Source: Paenibacillus allorhizosphaerae
GTDB taxonomy: Bacteria; Bacillota; Bacilli; Paenibacillales; NBRC-103111
Direction of reading: 5' to 3'
DNA length: 64,000 nt
NCBI RefSeq assembly: GCF_910594985.1
Contig: NZ_CAJVCE010000016.1
Location: forward strand, 1 to 64,000
The notes beneath the pieces were generated by a model. The model was not told the origin of the DNA. It saw nothing but the letters and a program-made list of their open reading frames with translations, and did no database searches. Each line of letters opens with the position of its first letter. Positions within the stretch are counted from its first letter, which is position 1. This document shows, one piece after another, positions 34,494-43,111 of the stretch. The position numbers and the translations under genes were made by a program.

Positions 34494-34640
34494 TTGCATT
34501 TGAACGTGCACAGGATTATACTAAATCAAGTAAGTTTTTCTAGTGCAGCATTGAGAGCCGCTGCATTAATTGTTCAAGATAACGTGACTCTATGAGTCGC
34601 ACCTTCCTTAGGGAAAGTGTGTCATCATAGAGTTTTTTTT
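34494..34640 (+). promoter_or_regulatory. CYCTATG leader element 4, upstream of the pilus operon
   Basis: Promoter TTGCAT (34494) / 17 nt / TATACT (34517). An extra small hairpin TGCAGC/GCTGCA (34544-34565) comes first, then CAAG at 34575 and CTCTATG at 34588. GACTCTATG pairs with CATAGAGT and nine T follow. The pilus operon starts 247 nt downstream, behind another -10 box (TATAAT near 34766). Confidence 0.6.
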
Positions 34641-34886
34641 TGTATTTTAACCGGGCGTAACCGGAATGTACATAGTTCCATATGTCTATTTGACGATGTA
34701 ATAGGAAGATGTCTTCTAGATCATAGAAATAGAAAAATTTGTCGCTATTTTCATCCTATGTGTGTATAATAAACACGTACGAAACATATAAAGGAAGTAA
34801 TTAACAAATATATTGTCGATATATGGGACTAATATCATAGTATATAATGCCCGAAAGACATAGGGATAGCTGGGGAGTGATCCGTT
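34641..34886 (+). promoter_or_regulatory. Promoter region of the Tad operon
   Basis: An extended -10 (TGTGTATAAT near 34763-34772) lies about 115 nt before cpaB, with TTGTCG 20 nt upstream as a poor -35. A palindrome around TATCGATA-like AT-rich DNA (34805-34825) may be an operator. Confidence 0.4.
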
Positions 34887-35789
34887 TTGCGGAAAGTGAT
34901 TATTTGGGCTTCGGGAGTAGCGCTTATGGCGATATCTGTCGTAGGGAACCTCTATTTTTCAAAACTAACAGAGGTTAAATTCACCTCAACAGTCGCGATT
35001 AAACCAACGCGGTTGCTCAAAACTGGGGAAATTATTGAAGCCTCTATGCTGCGTCAAGTTTCAATACCCGAGTCCAGCCGTGCCAAAGATGCAATCATTA
35101 ATTCAAATGAACTGATTGGCAAGGAAGTGCTCGTGCCTGTAGGGGAGAACGAAGAAATCGCATCTTGGAAAGTCGCTAAACCAGGTTATGTTCCGAAGGA
35201 AGACGAGCGTTACTATAGTTTTAAGACAGACGTCACGACAAACGTCAATAATATGGTGCGTCGGGGCGATTCGGTGGATGTATGGGTTGAGTTTGATACA
35301 CCAAAGTTTATCCGGACTCCATCAGGGCAATTATCTATTGGTGCCGTGAAGATTATAGAAGGCCTTCGAGTTTCATCGATCAAGACAGGAGAAGGCGTTG
35401 AAGTTGGCGACGTTAATTCAATGGAAAACTTTGTTCAAAGTGATTCGGTTCAGCTCGCAAATGATCGAACAAGACCAAACGGAAAGCCGGAAACGAACAC
35501 GTACATCATGAAGGATGATACCTATGCAGCATATGCCCTTGGTGCAATCGGTGGAAAAGTTAAACTTGCGCTGCCGAACCTGAATAGTCGAGACGGCACA
35601 TCGGCCAAAGTTACGGATTCATTCTTGGAGTTACAAAGGGCGGATGCCTTCTCGAAGCAAAATAAGGGAGAGATTACGCTTAAGATTGACCTTAAAGATT
35701 CGGAAGTAAAAGGGAGCGATTCTAGCGCCCAGCAGGTCCCTTCAGTAAACCAGCCAGGAGCACCAACATCTACGGAGGTTCGTAAATGA
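34887..35789 (+). CDS. cpaB: CpaB-like pilus assembly protein (SAF domain)
   Basis: TTG start after GGGGAGTGA. 300 aa. N-terminal membrane anchor (3-25), then a SAF domain at about 38-100 (AIKPTRLLKTGEIIEASMLR) and the C-terminal RcpC/CpaB region. In Gram-positive Tad systems CpaB lies outside the membrane near the assembly platform. First gene of the operon; it overlaps cpaE by 4 nt. Confidence 0.8.
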   Translation: MRKVIIWASGVALMAISVVGNLYFSKLTEVKFTSTVAIKPTRLLKTGEIIEASMLRQVSIPESSRAKDAIINSNELIGKEVLVPVGENEEIASWKVAKPGYVPKEDERYYSFKTDVTTNVNNMVRRGDSVDVWVEFDTPKFIRTPSGQLSIGAVKIIEGLRVSSIKTGEGVEVGDVNSMENFVQSDSVQLANDRTRPNGKPETNTYIMKDDTYAAYALGAIGGKVKLALPNLNSRDGTSAKVTDSFLELQRADAFSKQNKGEITLKIDLKDSEVKGSDSSAQQVPSVNQPGAPTSTEVRK

Positions 35790-37009
35790 GAGCACTAATC
35801 GGTATCAAGGAGCAAGTAGCAATAGAAAGACTTCTCGAATATCGAAAGGAAGGTATGGACTGTCAGATCGTTAATCAAAAAGACGAATTTTTTTTCCAAC
35901 TACCTAACAATTTTGATGTTGTCTGTGTTGATTCCGGTCTATTCACCGATTTATATCCTTGGATATGGGTCGAAGAAATTAAGCGCGCTGCAACAACCGC
36001 TTTGGTATACATAGCCCTAGATACGGATACATATGATTCGACAATGTTATCTATTATCGAGAAGTTAGCTATGGATTATGATTTCAATATTATACCGGCA
36101 CAAATTTCTACCGAAAAAACAGCATATGAATTTGTAAAAAATATACTTGGGTTTGAGCGAAGTCAGGCCCACCAAGTTGAGGGTAGCAAATTTATTACTG
36201 TATTACCCGCAGCTTCGGCGGACGGTGCCTCGACGGTTGCAATTAACACGGCTCTAGCTATTGCTTCAAAAACAAAATTGCGGGTGGGTTTGATTGATGG
36301 CAATCTGAAAAATCCCTCGTTACGATCGCACTTAAACATTGCAGACCGTTTAAAAAGTAATTTTCAAATTCGGGCCAAGCTACAAACAGGTACACTAGAT
36401 CCTACTTCTTTAGAGGCTGCATCCGTAGTGCATAAAAAATTTCCCAACCTTTATGTATTACCTGGTAGTCACCGCAGGGAAACGGCATCAGATGTAACAC
36501 CTGAGATGATTTATCATCTTATGGCCGTAGCGAGACAAACTTTTCACATTACGATCATGGATGTCGGTTCCTTTGCGGATAACGCAGCTACGGTATGCGG
36601 CGTCAGGTATGCCGATGAAAGATGGTTGGTTTCTCAACCGATATACGCATCATACCGCATCAGCTGGAAAGAATGGTTCGAATGTTATTGGCGTCTTTGC
36701 GGGTTAGGTTCAAAAGACTTTAAGCTTGTGATTAACCGGCTGCAAGAGAACGAAAAAATCGATGATATGATTAACTATCTGAATATGGACGTCGTTGGGA
36801 AGATACCGAACGTAGGTGGCGGATTGGGAGTAAAATCAGTTCACGATGGTATTCCACTTTATTTGCAAGCCGGCTCGCAGATCGATACTTTTACCCAAGC
36901 GATTAATCTTTTGGCTTCAACGATTGCAGAAAGTAATAGTGCGGAGTTTGTCGCTGCGGCTTCAGAACAAAAGCAGCCTGGTTTCTTACGTAAAATATTC
37001 CAAAGATAG
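35786..37009 (+). CDS. cpaE: CpaE/TadZ-like ParA-family protein
   Basis: 407 aa; ATG overlaps cpaB. A receiver-like N-terminal domain (1-125) is followed by a ParA fold: VLPAASADGASTVAINTALA near 139-158 and VGLIDGNLKNPSL near 170. The usual KGGxGKT is changed (PAASADGAST), with no signature Lys, so ATP binding may be weak. TadZ/CpaE proteins place the pilus machine at the pole. Similar in design to the protein at 12010. Confidence 0.75.
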   Translation: MRALIGIKEQVAIERLLEYRKEGMDCQIVNQKDEFFFQLPNNFDVVCVDSGLFTDLYPWIWVEEIKRAATTALVYIALDTDTYDSTMLSIIEKLAMDYDFNIIPAQISTEKTAYEFVKNILGFERSQAHQVEGSKFITVLPAASADGASTVAINTALAIASKTKLRVGLIDGNLKNPSLRSHLNIADRLKSNFQIRAKLQTGTLDPTSLEAASVVHKKFPNLYVLPGSHRRETASDVTPEMIYHLMAVARQTFHITIMDVGSFADNAATVCGVRYADERWLVSQPIYASYRISWKEWFECYWRLCGLGSKDFKLVINRLQENEKIDDMINYLNMDVVGKIPNVGGGLGVKSVHDGIPLYLQAGSQIDTFTQAINLLASTIAESNSAEFVAAASEQKQPGFLRKIFQR

Positions 37010-37020
37010 AGGGTGGGTTC

Positions 37021-38445
37021 GTGACGGAAACAGTGGTGAAGATGAAGACTCGTATTGCCTTCGATTCGTATAAATATTTGCAAGATATTCGGCAGGCGAA
37101 GGCAAAAGAGCAAGCGAGTACTTCACTTCGTCTAATTTACGGCGGAGAGGGGCGCCGCATTCCTTTGTCCCAAGCTGCTGAGATTGTTCATAAACATTTG
37201 ATGGATCGTCAGCAGAAAGATCAGGAACTGTATCGAGATATCCTCGCAGCGGGCCTCGGCAAACCAAATGCGAAAGAACGGATGAAGGCTGTTATCGACA
37301 CTCTCATCATGGAATATCGGATTGAAATTGATCCGGATACTTTGATTGAGGGAATGAACGCAACTGAAAGTATTTTTGCTCAAACATGTGGTGCAAGTCT
37401 TATTGAAGATCTTAAAGACCTTCCTGGTGTTGAAGAAATACAAGTCATTGATAAAGATATTTTTCTACTTATTAAAGGGGAAACAATTCACTACACCAGG
37501 CGAAAGTTTAATTCCACCGAAGAAGTCCTTATCTTACAAGATCGACTTGCTTTGTGCGGGAAAAAACCGATTAATGAGAATACACCTTGGCTTCAGTCGT
37601 ATTTATGGAACGGTTCACGACTTGTCATGTCAAGAGAACCATATTCGGATGTGCCGGCTATACATATTCGAAATTTTATTGTTCGTGACGTTACGCTAGA
37701 TATGCTCGCATCGAAAGATTATCGAACGATCAATTCCAAGATGGTAAAATTGCTAAAACTTCTTGTTCGTTATCACGCATGCCTACTAATCGGCGGCTCC
37801 ACAAATACAGGAAAGACAACTTTGTTATTTGGCTTGTGTCAAGAAATTCCGGAGCATGAACGAATTCGGACTCTGGAATCTGATTTTGAAATCGCCTTAA
37901 GGAGACGACTAAAGGGGATTCGAAGCATCCTAGGAGTACGTAAGGTTGATGATATCGGACTCTCCATGGAAGAAGCTTTTAAACCTTTGCTTGTCATGTC
38001 CCCTCACTGGGTTGTACTCGGTGAAGGGCGGGGAGCTGAAATTAATCAGGCAATACAAGGAGCCCTTCGCGGACATGATGTAATGGCGACTATGCATACT
38101 AAATATCGTGAGTCGTTTATAAGCGACGTTATCGACATGATGAAGCAGGACGGTCGTATACATGATACGGAAGATGCGAAAAAGCGTATTGCTCGAGCTT
38201 TCAACATTGTTATATTCCTTCGCTTAGTGAAAATAGATGGTCAGAATTTCCGAATCGCAACCGAAATCACGGAACTCTCGGTAGATGATGAGGAAAAGGT
38301 TCAGGTTCGACCTCTCATCGAATGGGATTTTCTTAAGCGGGATTGGAAGGTAACGGGACATAAAATAAGCCGACCTCTCATGGACCATATGATTGCTAAC
38401 GGAGCGGACCCGAACGAGTTTAAAGAGCTAGGATTCTGGGAGTAG
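37021..38445 (+). CDS. tadA: TadA/CpaF secretion ATPase
   Basis: 474 aa; GTG start behind AGGGTGGG. VirB11/PilT-type hexameric ATPase: Walker A GGSTNTGKTT near 257-266, Walker B VVLGEGRGAE near 330, and the histidine region MATMHTKYRESF. It powers polymerisation of Flp-type pilins, and in Tad systems retraction as well. The N-terminal ~120 residues are a helical extension. Central gene of the pilus operon. Confidence 0.88.
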   Translation: MTETVVKMKTRIAFDSYKYLQDIRQAKAKEQASTSLRLIYGGEGRRIPLSQAAEIVHKHLMDRQQKDQELYRDILAAGLGKPNAKERMKAVIDTLIMEYRIEIDPDTLIEGMNATESIFAQTCGASLIEDLKDLPGVEEIQVIDKDIFLLIKGETIHYTRRKFNSTEEVLILQDRLALCGKKPINENTPWLQSYLWNGSRLVMSREPYSDVPAIHIRNFIVRDVTLDMLASKDYRTINSKMVKLLKLLVRYHACLLIGGSTNTGKTTLLFGLCQEIPEHERIRTLESDFEIALRRRLKGIRSILGVRKVDDIGLSMEEAFKPLLVMSPHWVVLGEGRGAEINQAIQGALRGHDVMATMHTKYRESFISDVIDMMKQDGRIHDTEDAKKRIARAFNIVIFLRLVKIDGQNFRIATEITELSVDDEEKVQVRPLIEWDFLKRDWKVTGHKISRPLMDHMIANGADPNEFKELGFWE

Positions 38446-38448
38446 GAT

Positions 38449-39426
38449 ATGATGACTGATCAGATTGTATCTGGAATAGCTAAGGGGCTGTTCTTAGCCT
38501 TGTGGATTATTGGGACGGTTATGATTGCTGTTCCAGTTCTTCAAAAAATTGCTGTAATTTATCAGAGAAAAAGAAGGTTCAGGAGTCTTGGCGAGCCGGA
38601 CAAGGAAATAAAAATATCACTTCGGAAAATACCAATCATCGATCAATTTGCTGTTGAAATGGAAATAGCAGAGATCAAATGGAGTGTAGAAGTGGTTCTC
38701 GCTATGATGCTTATGTTTTTGCTTGTTGGAGGGTTTGGATCAGCCGGTGCAATATACCTTCTGCAGCAGGCTTACGCGACAGGAGCTGATAGGATTGCTT
38801 CAACCAATCCATTGATCTTGAGTTTATGTACCGGTATCTTATTTGCTTCATTCCCTTATTTTTATATCCGATTTCGGCTACAGCGAAAAAGGCATCGCAT
38901 TGCGTTACGAATGATTGCATTAGTGCAAAACTTGATCGGTCACTATCGCCCCCGTATTACAATGGCTGAACTTGCATCCAAGGCAGGTCCTACCATGCAT
39001 ACAGATGTTCGTTCTGAATGGAAGAGGCTGGAGCTCTCCCTTCGCATTAAACCCGTGAAGGATGCTCTATACGAATTTTCGGAACGATTAGACAACCATT
39101 GGGCGGACGATCTGGTAGACATCCTGCTTATCGGGATAACACGTGGTGTGAATGTGACGGGCGCTCTTCAAAAGTTGGTAAAGGACATGCTAACTTCAAA
39201 GAGAAATGAGGAGAAACGGCTCGCAATGGTTACGGTCTATCGTATTGGGACCGTGTTCCTGGTTCTTGCTGCGTTTGGAATCGTCCTTTTTAACATAATG
39301 GCCGATCCGCCTAATTTTAAGCATTATTTTTTAGATCCGTTTGGTCAATCCCTAATGGTTCTCACTCTAATCGTTCTGATGGGGTCCATGGTTATGGTCT
39401 TAAAGTCAGGACGGAAACGATTCTAG
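38449..39426 (+). CDS. tadB: TadB-like inner-membrane pilus platform protein
   Basis: 325 aa; starts 4 nt after tadA. Membrane helices near 10-30, 85-105, 120-140, 265-285 and 300-320 around a cytoplasmic T2SSF-type domain. Pairs with TadC to form the platform on which the ATPase acts. Confidence 0.78.
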   Translation: MMTDQIVSGIAKGLFLALWIIGTVMIAVPVLQKIAVIYQRKRRFRSLGEPDKEIKISLRKIPIIDQFAVEMEIAEIKWSVEVVLAMMLMFLLVGGFGSAGAIYLLQQAYATGADRIASTNPLILSLCTGILFASFPYFYIRFRLQRKRHRIALRMIALVQNLIGHYRPRITMAELASKAGPTMHTDVRSEWKRLELSLRIKPVKDALYEFSERLDNHWADDLVDILLIGITRGVNVTGALQKLVKDMLTSKRNEEKRLAMVTVYRIGTVFLVLAAFGIVLFNIMADPPNFKHYFLDPFGQSLMVLTLIVLMGSMVMVLKSGRKRF

Positions 39427-39440
39427 CAGGGGGTGAGTGA

Positions 39441-40370
39441 TTGGATTTCTGGAATTATTTTTGGAATTACGGATTTAAAGCGATATTGGTTATATGCTTC
39501 GCCGCCGGCGCTTTATTTTTCTGGTTACCGATTGTTTCGAGTATTCGTTTTACTCGTAACAGTCGCCTTGCAAGATTGCTTGAAGAATTAAGAAGTAAGG
39601 AAGAAGCACAGTCTTTTTATCAGAGTTTAGCTGATCTTGATGATATGCCCGCAAAGGTCCGTCAGTACTATGAGAGGGCAAGACTTGCAGATCTTCCACA
39701 CACCTTAACGTATACGTGGTTTCAGTTTATTCGCTGGATCTTGGCTTCTATATTTATGCTATTCGCATTTATGTCGCAAGTCAGAAGTCTAAACGATCTA
39801 TTAAATCTTAATCTAGGAACGAACTTGTTCTTGCTTCTATTCCTCGTCTCTGCTGGATTACTTGGATATTGGCTTCCTATGGTAATCGTAGTGGTCTACG
39901 CGAATGGAAAGAAGACAGAGTATCTAATTGAGATTGCGAAGCTATCGCAACGATTACAGCTCTGTGTCAATGAAAAGTCGGATATAAGGGAAACATTCCT
40001 TATGGCAAGCAGGCCACTTAAGCTGCTTAAGCCACACATACAAGAAATGGCGGCAGCATGGGGCAATAATCAAAGGGCGGCCATTGAGCGATTTAAAGAT
40101 TCCGTCGGCATTTCAGAAATTTATCCTCTCGTGAATGCATTAATATCGCTAAGTGAAACGGAAGCTAAGGAGATTGTTGAGGTCCTGAAAAGTGAGGCGG
40201 AGAACATTGACGCTACACTGGAATCCGATGTGAATCGTAGTATTGAGAATGCTCCTATATTTATAAGCTTCTATATCATGATCCCTTTTGGGATCGACGT
40301 GATTTTATTTCTATACCCGTGGCTTACTTCAATTAGCACTCAGATTATGACTAGTTTTACAATGCCATAG
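39441..40370 (+). CDS. tadC: TadC-like inner-membrane pilus platform protein
   Basis: 309 aa, TTG start with GGGGGTGAG. Same topology as TadB (helices near 10-30, 95-115, 130-155, 275-300) and a T2SSF-like region at about 160-265. Follows TadB as in known Tad operons. Confidence 0.78.
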   Translation: MDFWNYFWNYGFKAILVICFAAGALFFWLPIVSSIRFTRNSRLARLLEELRSKEEAQSFYQSLADLDDMPAKVRQYYERARLADLPHTLTYTWFQFIRWILASIFMLFAFMSQVRSLNDLLNLNLGTNLFLLLFLVSAGLLGYWLPMVIVVVYANGKKTEYLIEIAKLSQRLQLCVNEKSDIRETFLMASRPLKLLKPHIQEMAAAWGNNQRAAIERFKDSVGISEIYPLVNALISLSETEAKEIVEVLKSEAENIDATLESDVNRSIENAPIFISFYIMIPFGIDVILFLYPWLTSISTQIMTSFTMP

Positions 40371-40383
40371 GAGGTCGTTATCC

Positions 40384-40524
40384 ATGACAAAACTTGTCGT
40401 TATGCTGCTTGTATGTGTAATCCTTGCAGGTGCAACAATATATGCGCTAGGCAGACAGGTCATCCCTGCAACGGGTACAGCGGGAACTACGCAGCGAACA
40501 AATATTCAAACAGCATTTAACTGA
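40384..40524 (+). CDS. Pilin-like micro-protein 1, 46 aa
   Basis: MTKLVVMLLVCVILAGATIY begins a protein with one hydrophobic helix and a short Thr/Gln-rich tail. AGGAGG precedes the ATG. Size and position after TadC fit an Flp-type major pilin, but the usual Gly-cut site and Glu5 are absent. First of a tandem series of five. Confidence 0.65.
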   Translation: MTKLVVMLLVCVILAGATIYALGRQVIPATGTAGTTQRTNIQTAFN

Positions 40525-40585
40525 GTTATCTTAGACACCGAAAGGAGTCTAGAGATAAAAGCACTCTAATGGAGGGATATACTAA

Positions 40586-40762
40586 ATGACGAAGCTTGTA
40601 GTAACTCTACTGGTATGTGTGTTGTTGGCGGGAGCCGGCTTGTATGTAGGAGGGACGAAGATTGCTCCTGCAGCTGTGACGAAATCTACAAATGTGAATA
40701 CTTCCGTAACAGGGGCTTCAGTAAATGAAGCAACTGGCGTGTTTACAGGAACAGCACCTTAA
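40586..40762 (+). CDS. Pilin-like micro-protein 2, 58 aa
   Basis: MTKLVVTLLVCVLLAGAGLY, then VGGTKIAPAA and a polar tail with NTSVTGASVN. GGAGGG precedes ATG. Nearly identical to the next copy (differences only in the tail), so a recent duplication. Confidence 0.65.
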   Translation: MTKLVVTLLVCVLLAGAGLYVGGTKIAPAAVTKSTNVNTSVTGASVNEATGVFTGTAP

Positions 40763-40803
40763 TTGTATTGAAAAACTAGCATTATGGGATAGGAGGAATA
40801 ATC

Positions 40804-40980
40804 TTGACAAAGCTTGTTGTAACGTTATTGGTATGTGTGTTGCTGGCGGGAGCCGGCCTGTATGTGGGGGGGACGAAGATTGCTCCTGCAGCTGTGACGA
40901 AATCTACAAATGTAAATACTTCTGTAACAGGGGCTTCAGTAAACGCAGCAACTGGAGCGTTTACGGGAACAGCACCTTAA
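40804..40980 (+). CDS. Pilin-like micro-protein 3, 58 aa
   Basis: TTG start after ATAGGAGG. Same first 45 residues as copy 2; the tail has NAATGAFTGTAP. The DNA is also nearly identical, pointing to tandem duplication. Confidence 0.65.
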   Translation: MTKLVVTLLVCVLLAGAGLYVGGTKIAPAAVTKSTNVNTSVTGASVNAATGAFTGTAP

Positions 40981-41037
40981 TATTATTATCCGTGTCTTAA
41001 CTAATAATTTTAAATTTTCTAACTGGAGGAGTAATCT

Positions 41038-41214
41038 TTGACAAAGCTTGTCGTAACGTTATTGGTATGTGTGTTGCTGGCCGGAGCTGGCTTGTATGTG
41101 GGGGGAACGAAGATTGCCCCTGCGGCTGTTGACAAATCAGGAAAAATAAACACTTCTGTTACCGGAGCAAACGTAAACGAATCGACGGGTGCAGTCACGG
41201 TTACGTCCCCCTGA
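41038..41214 (+). CDS. Pilin-like micro-protein 4, 58 aa
   Basis: TTG start after GGAGGAG. Same hydrophobic helix as copies 2 and 3, but the exposed tail differs (VDKSGKINTSVTGANVNEST). Conserved membrane part with a changing tail is what is expected if the tail is on the filament surface. Confidence 0.65.
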   Translation: MTKLVVTLLVCVLLAGAGLYVGGTKIAPAAVDKSGKINTSVTGANVNESTGAVTVTSP

Positions 41215-41217
41215 ACT

Positions 41218-41373
41218 ATGTCAAAACTCATTATTACTTTACTGTTGCTGACGTTTATTTTCGGAATTGGAGTTTTCGTTTTCCTTGGTAATGGCGGAAT
41301 CGTAAAAGACCTCCAGAATGGCCATAACCGGGTTACCAATGCATCCCGAAGTTTTGATTATAGCACCAATTAG
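41218..41373 (+). CDS. Pilin-like micro-protein 5, 51 aa, divergent
   Basis: MSKLIITLLLLTFIFGIGVF then FLGNGGIVKDLQN. ATG 3 nt after the previous stop with no ribosome site, so coupled translation. Same design with a different sequence; could be a minor pilin. Confidence 0.6.
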   Translation: MSKLIITLLLLTFIFGIGVFVFLGNGGIVKDLQNGHNRVTNASRSFDYSTN

Positions 41374-41398
41374 AAAACAGGACAGAAGTGATCGATAT

Positions 41399-41869
41399 AT
41401 GCTTAAGAGCCGATATATCCTTGTTCTTACTAATGAAAGGGGCATTGCAAACCTCCTAGTGACGTTGCTTGTAATGCCCCTCCTTTTATTCTTGTGCTTT
41501 GCGATCGTACCTTTTTTTGTTTACGCAATGCGACTCGATCATATGCATACGATTGCGAACCACGCTTTGAAAGAGGCCGAGGCGGTGGGGTATGTAAGTC
41601 CAACCGTCATATCGAATACAAATGCAAGGTTAACGGCATTGGGGCTCGGAGCAGTTGCCGTTGGAGGGACAAGTTACCCGTCATTTGCGGGCAGCACAAC
41701 GACGAAAGTTTTTAAGGACGCTGCAGATCCTACAATCACGCTATCTATAAAATACCCCGCTCCGAATCTGACCAAAATGCTTGCTGCGATCCGTAGTTCG
41801 GGAAGCAGCTCAACTAACGAGGGTTATTATGTTATAACCATTTATGGTAGAAGTGAAGCTTTCAATTGA
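41399..41869 (+). CDS. TadE-like minor pilin
   Basis: From ATG 41399, 156 aa; the frame is open to 41318 but overlaps the previous gene. TNERGIANLLVTLL (about 11-24) is the class III-like N-terminus of TadE/TadF pseudopilins, followed by a membrane helix and a mostly beta tail. No clear ribosome site. Confidence 0.6.
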   Translation: MLKSRYILVLTNERGIANLLVTLLVMPLLLFLCFAIVPFFVYAMRLDHMHTIANHALKEAEAVGYVSPTVISNTNARLTALGLGAVAVGGTSYPSFAGSTTTKVFKDAADPTITLSIKYPAPNLTKMLAAIRSSGSSSTNEGYYVITIYGRSEAFN

Positions 41870-41884
41870 TGAGGGGGAATTAAG

Positions 41885-42460
41885 GTGAACTGGCTAACTG
41901 CACTTCGCCGGCGAAACCATGATTTATTTCGCGAGCAGCGCGGTGGCGTGCATATCTTGTTATTTTCCCTCCTTGCTATATTAGCAATGATTTGGATGTG
42001 GGTGGTCGTTGTAAACTGGATGCTCCAAACTGTCGTTACGGATAAAACAAAGCCACTTCTGGATCATGCCACCCACGCTGCTTCGTTAGATATAGATCCG
42101 GTATTAGCTGCGAAAGGCTCTCTTGTCTGGAACACGGTAGCGGGTACAAACAGCTTTTATAAATACTTACGTCTTAATATGCGCCTCGATTCTACGAACA
42201 CTCCTGTCAACGGGAGCTATTTAAGTCAGGCGCCGGTAGTTCACTATCTTGAATTTGTAACGAATCCGAGCTATCCGTTTATCATTCATCGCTCGATCGT
42301 TGCAAATGGTGGAACATCGATGCAGGTTACAAGAAACGTAGATGTCACGATCTATGGGCCTTCAATCGTTGCTATTGTTGAAATTCGTCAAAATTTAATT
42401 GGCTTTGGAAGGCAAGAACCCATAGTGATCAGTAGTGTTGCAAGCGTCCGGTTCCGATAA
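41885..42460 (+). CDS. TadG/TadF-like protein
   Basis: GTG start after GAGGGGGAA. 191 aa. REQRGGVHILLFSLLAILAM near 16-35 is the TadE/TadG-like N-terminus with a membrane helix. The rest is a soluble domain. Last structural gene of the pilus operon. Confidence 0.6.
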   Translation: MNWLTALRRRNHDLFREQRGGVHILLFSLLAILAMIWMWVVVVNWMLQTVVTDKTKPLLDHATHAASLDIDPVLAAKGSLVWNTVAGTNSFYKYLRLNMRLDSTNTPVNGSYLSQAPVVHYLEFVTNPSYPFIIHRSIVANGGTSMQVTRNVDVTIYGPSIVAIVEIRQNLIGFGRQEPIVISSVASVRFR

Positions 42461-42517
42461 CGACTTGTGTTTCATGTCCCAGGGAATAAAAATTTGGAGT
42501 TTGGGTGGGGTGAGAGT

Positions 42518-43075
42518 ATGCCAGACTATCTCATATTGGAACGTTTAAGGAAACACCATGCGGAAACTTACTATCATTCCCTTCGTGTTTCCCAACTCTG
42601 CTTCCAGGTAGCCCTGCGGGTTGGAATGGAACATGATCAATGCATTACTGCGTTACGGTCCGGCTCGCTACACGATGTAGGAAAGTTGAAAATACCAAAT
42701 CAGATTCTATCCAAGCAAGGTAAACTGACGGAATGCGAGTACCAATTTTTACAGAAACATGTTGAGTACGGTGTGCAGCTATTGATCGATAACGGCTATG
42801 GCCAAAACATCATATCCGCGGTTGAAGGCCATCATGAACGAGAAGATGGGTATGGTTATCCAAAACGGATGATCCCCGACGATGCTTTATCCAGGATCGT
42901 GGCTGTATGTGACGTATATGATGCCATGACGGAGAAACGTTCCTATAAAAAATCGCTACCCAAAGAGTTTGTGCTTGAACAAATGGAAAAAGGGAAAATC
43001 GGAGCCTTTTACTTACCATACGTAGAAGCCTTGAAATATACAGTCATGTCAGTTTCAAAAGCAAGCTCAGTATAA
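42518..43075 (+). CDS. HD-GYP cyclic-di-GMP phosphodiesterase
   Basis: ATG 42518 behind GGGGTGAGAG. 186 aa, a bare catalytic domain: HSLRVSQL, GSLHDVGKLKIPNQIL (HD and GKxxIP) and GHHEREDGYGYP (HHExxDGxGYP). All hallmark residues are present. Follows the pilus genes, with a diguanylate cyclase gene 10 kb upstream, suggesting that cyclic-di-GMP controls the pilus. Confidence 0.88.
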   Translation: MPDYLILERLRKHHAETYYHSLRVSQLCFQVALRVGMEHDQCITALRSGSLHDVGKLKIPNQILSKQGKLTECEYQFLQKHVEYGVQLLIDNGYGQNIISAVEGHHEREDGYGYPKRMIPDDALSRIVAVCDVYDAMTEKRSYKKSLPKEFVLEQMEKGKIGAFYLPYVEALKYTVMSVSKASSV

Positions 43076-43111
43076 TAACGAAGATAAAAAAAATATTCTG
43101 GAGTGAAAAAG

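Noticed and set aside
40725..41000. 91-codon Cys-rich frame
   Set aside because: It is the shifted reading of pilin-like copies 2-3, which have their own ribosome sites and repeat conservation in the other frame.
41318..41398. Longer start for the TadE-like gene
   Set aside because: Would overlap the divergent pilin-like gene by 56 nt and lacks a ribosome site.
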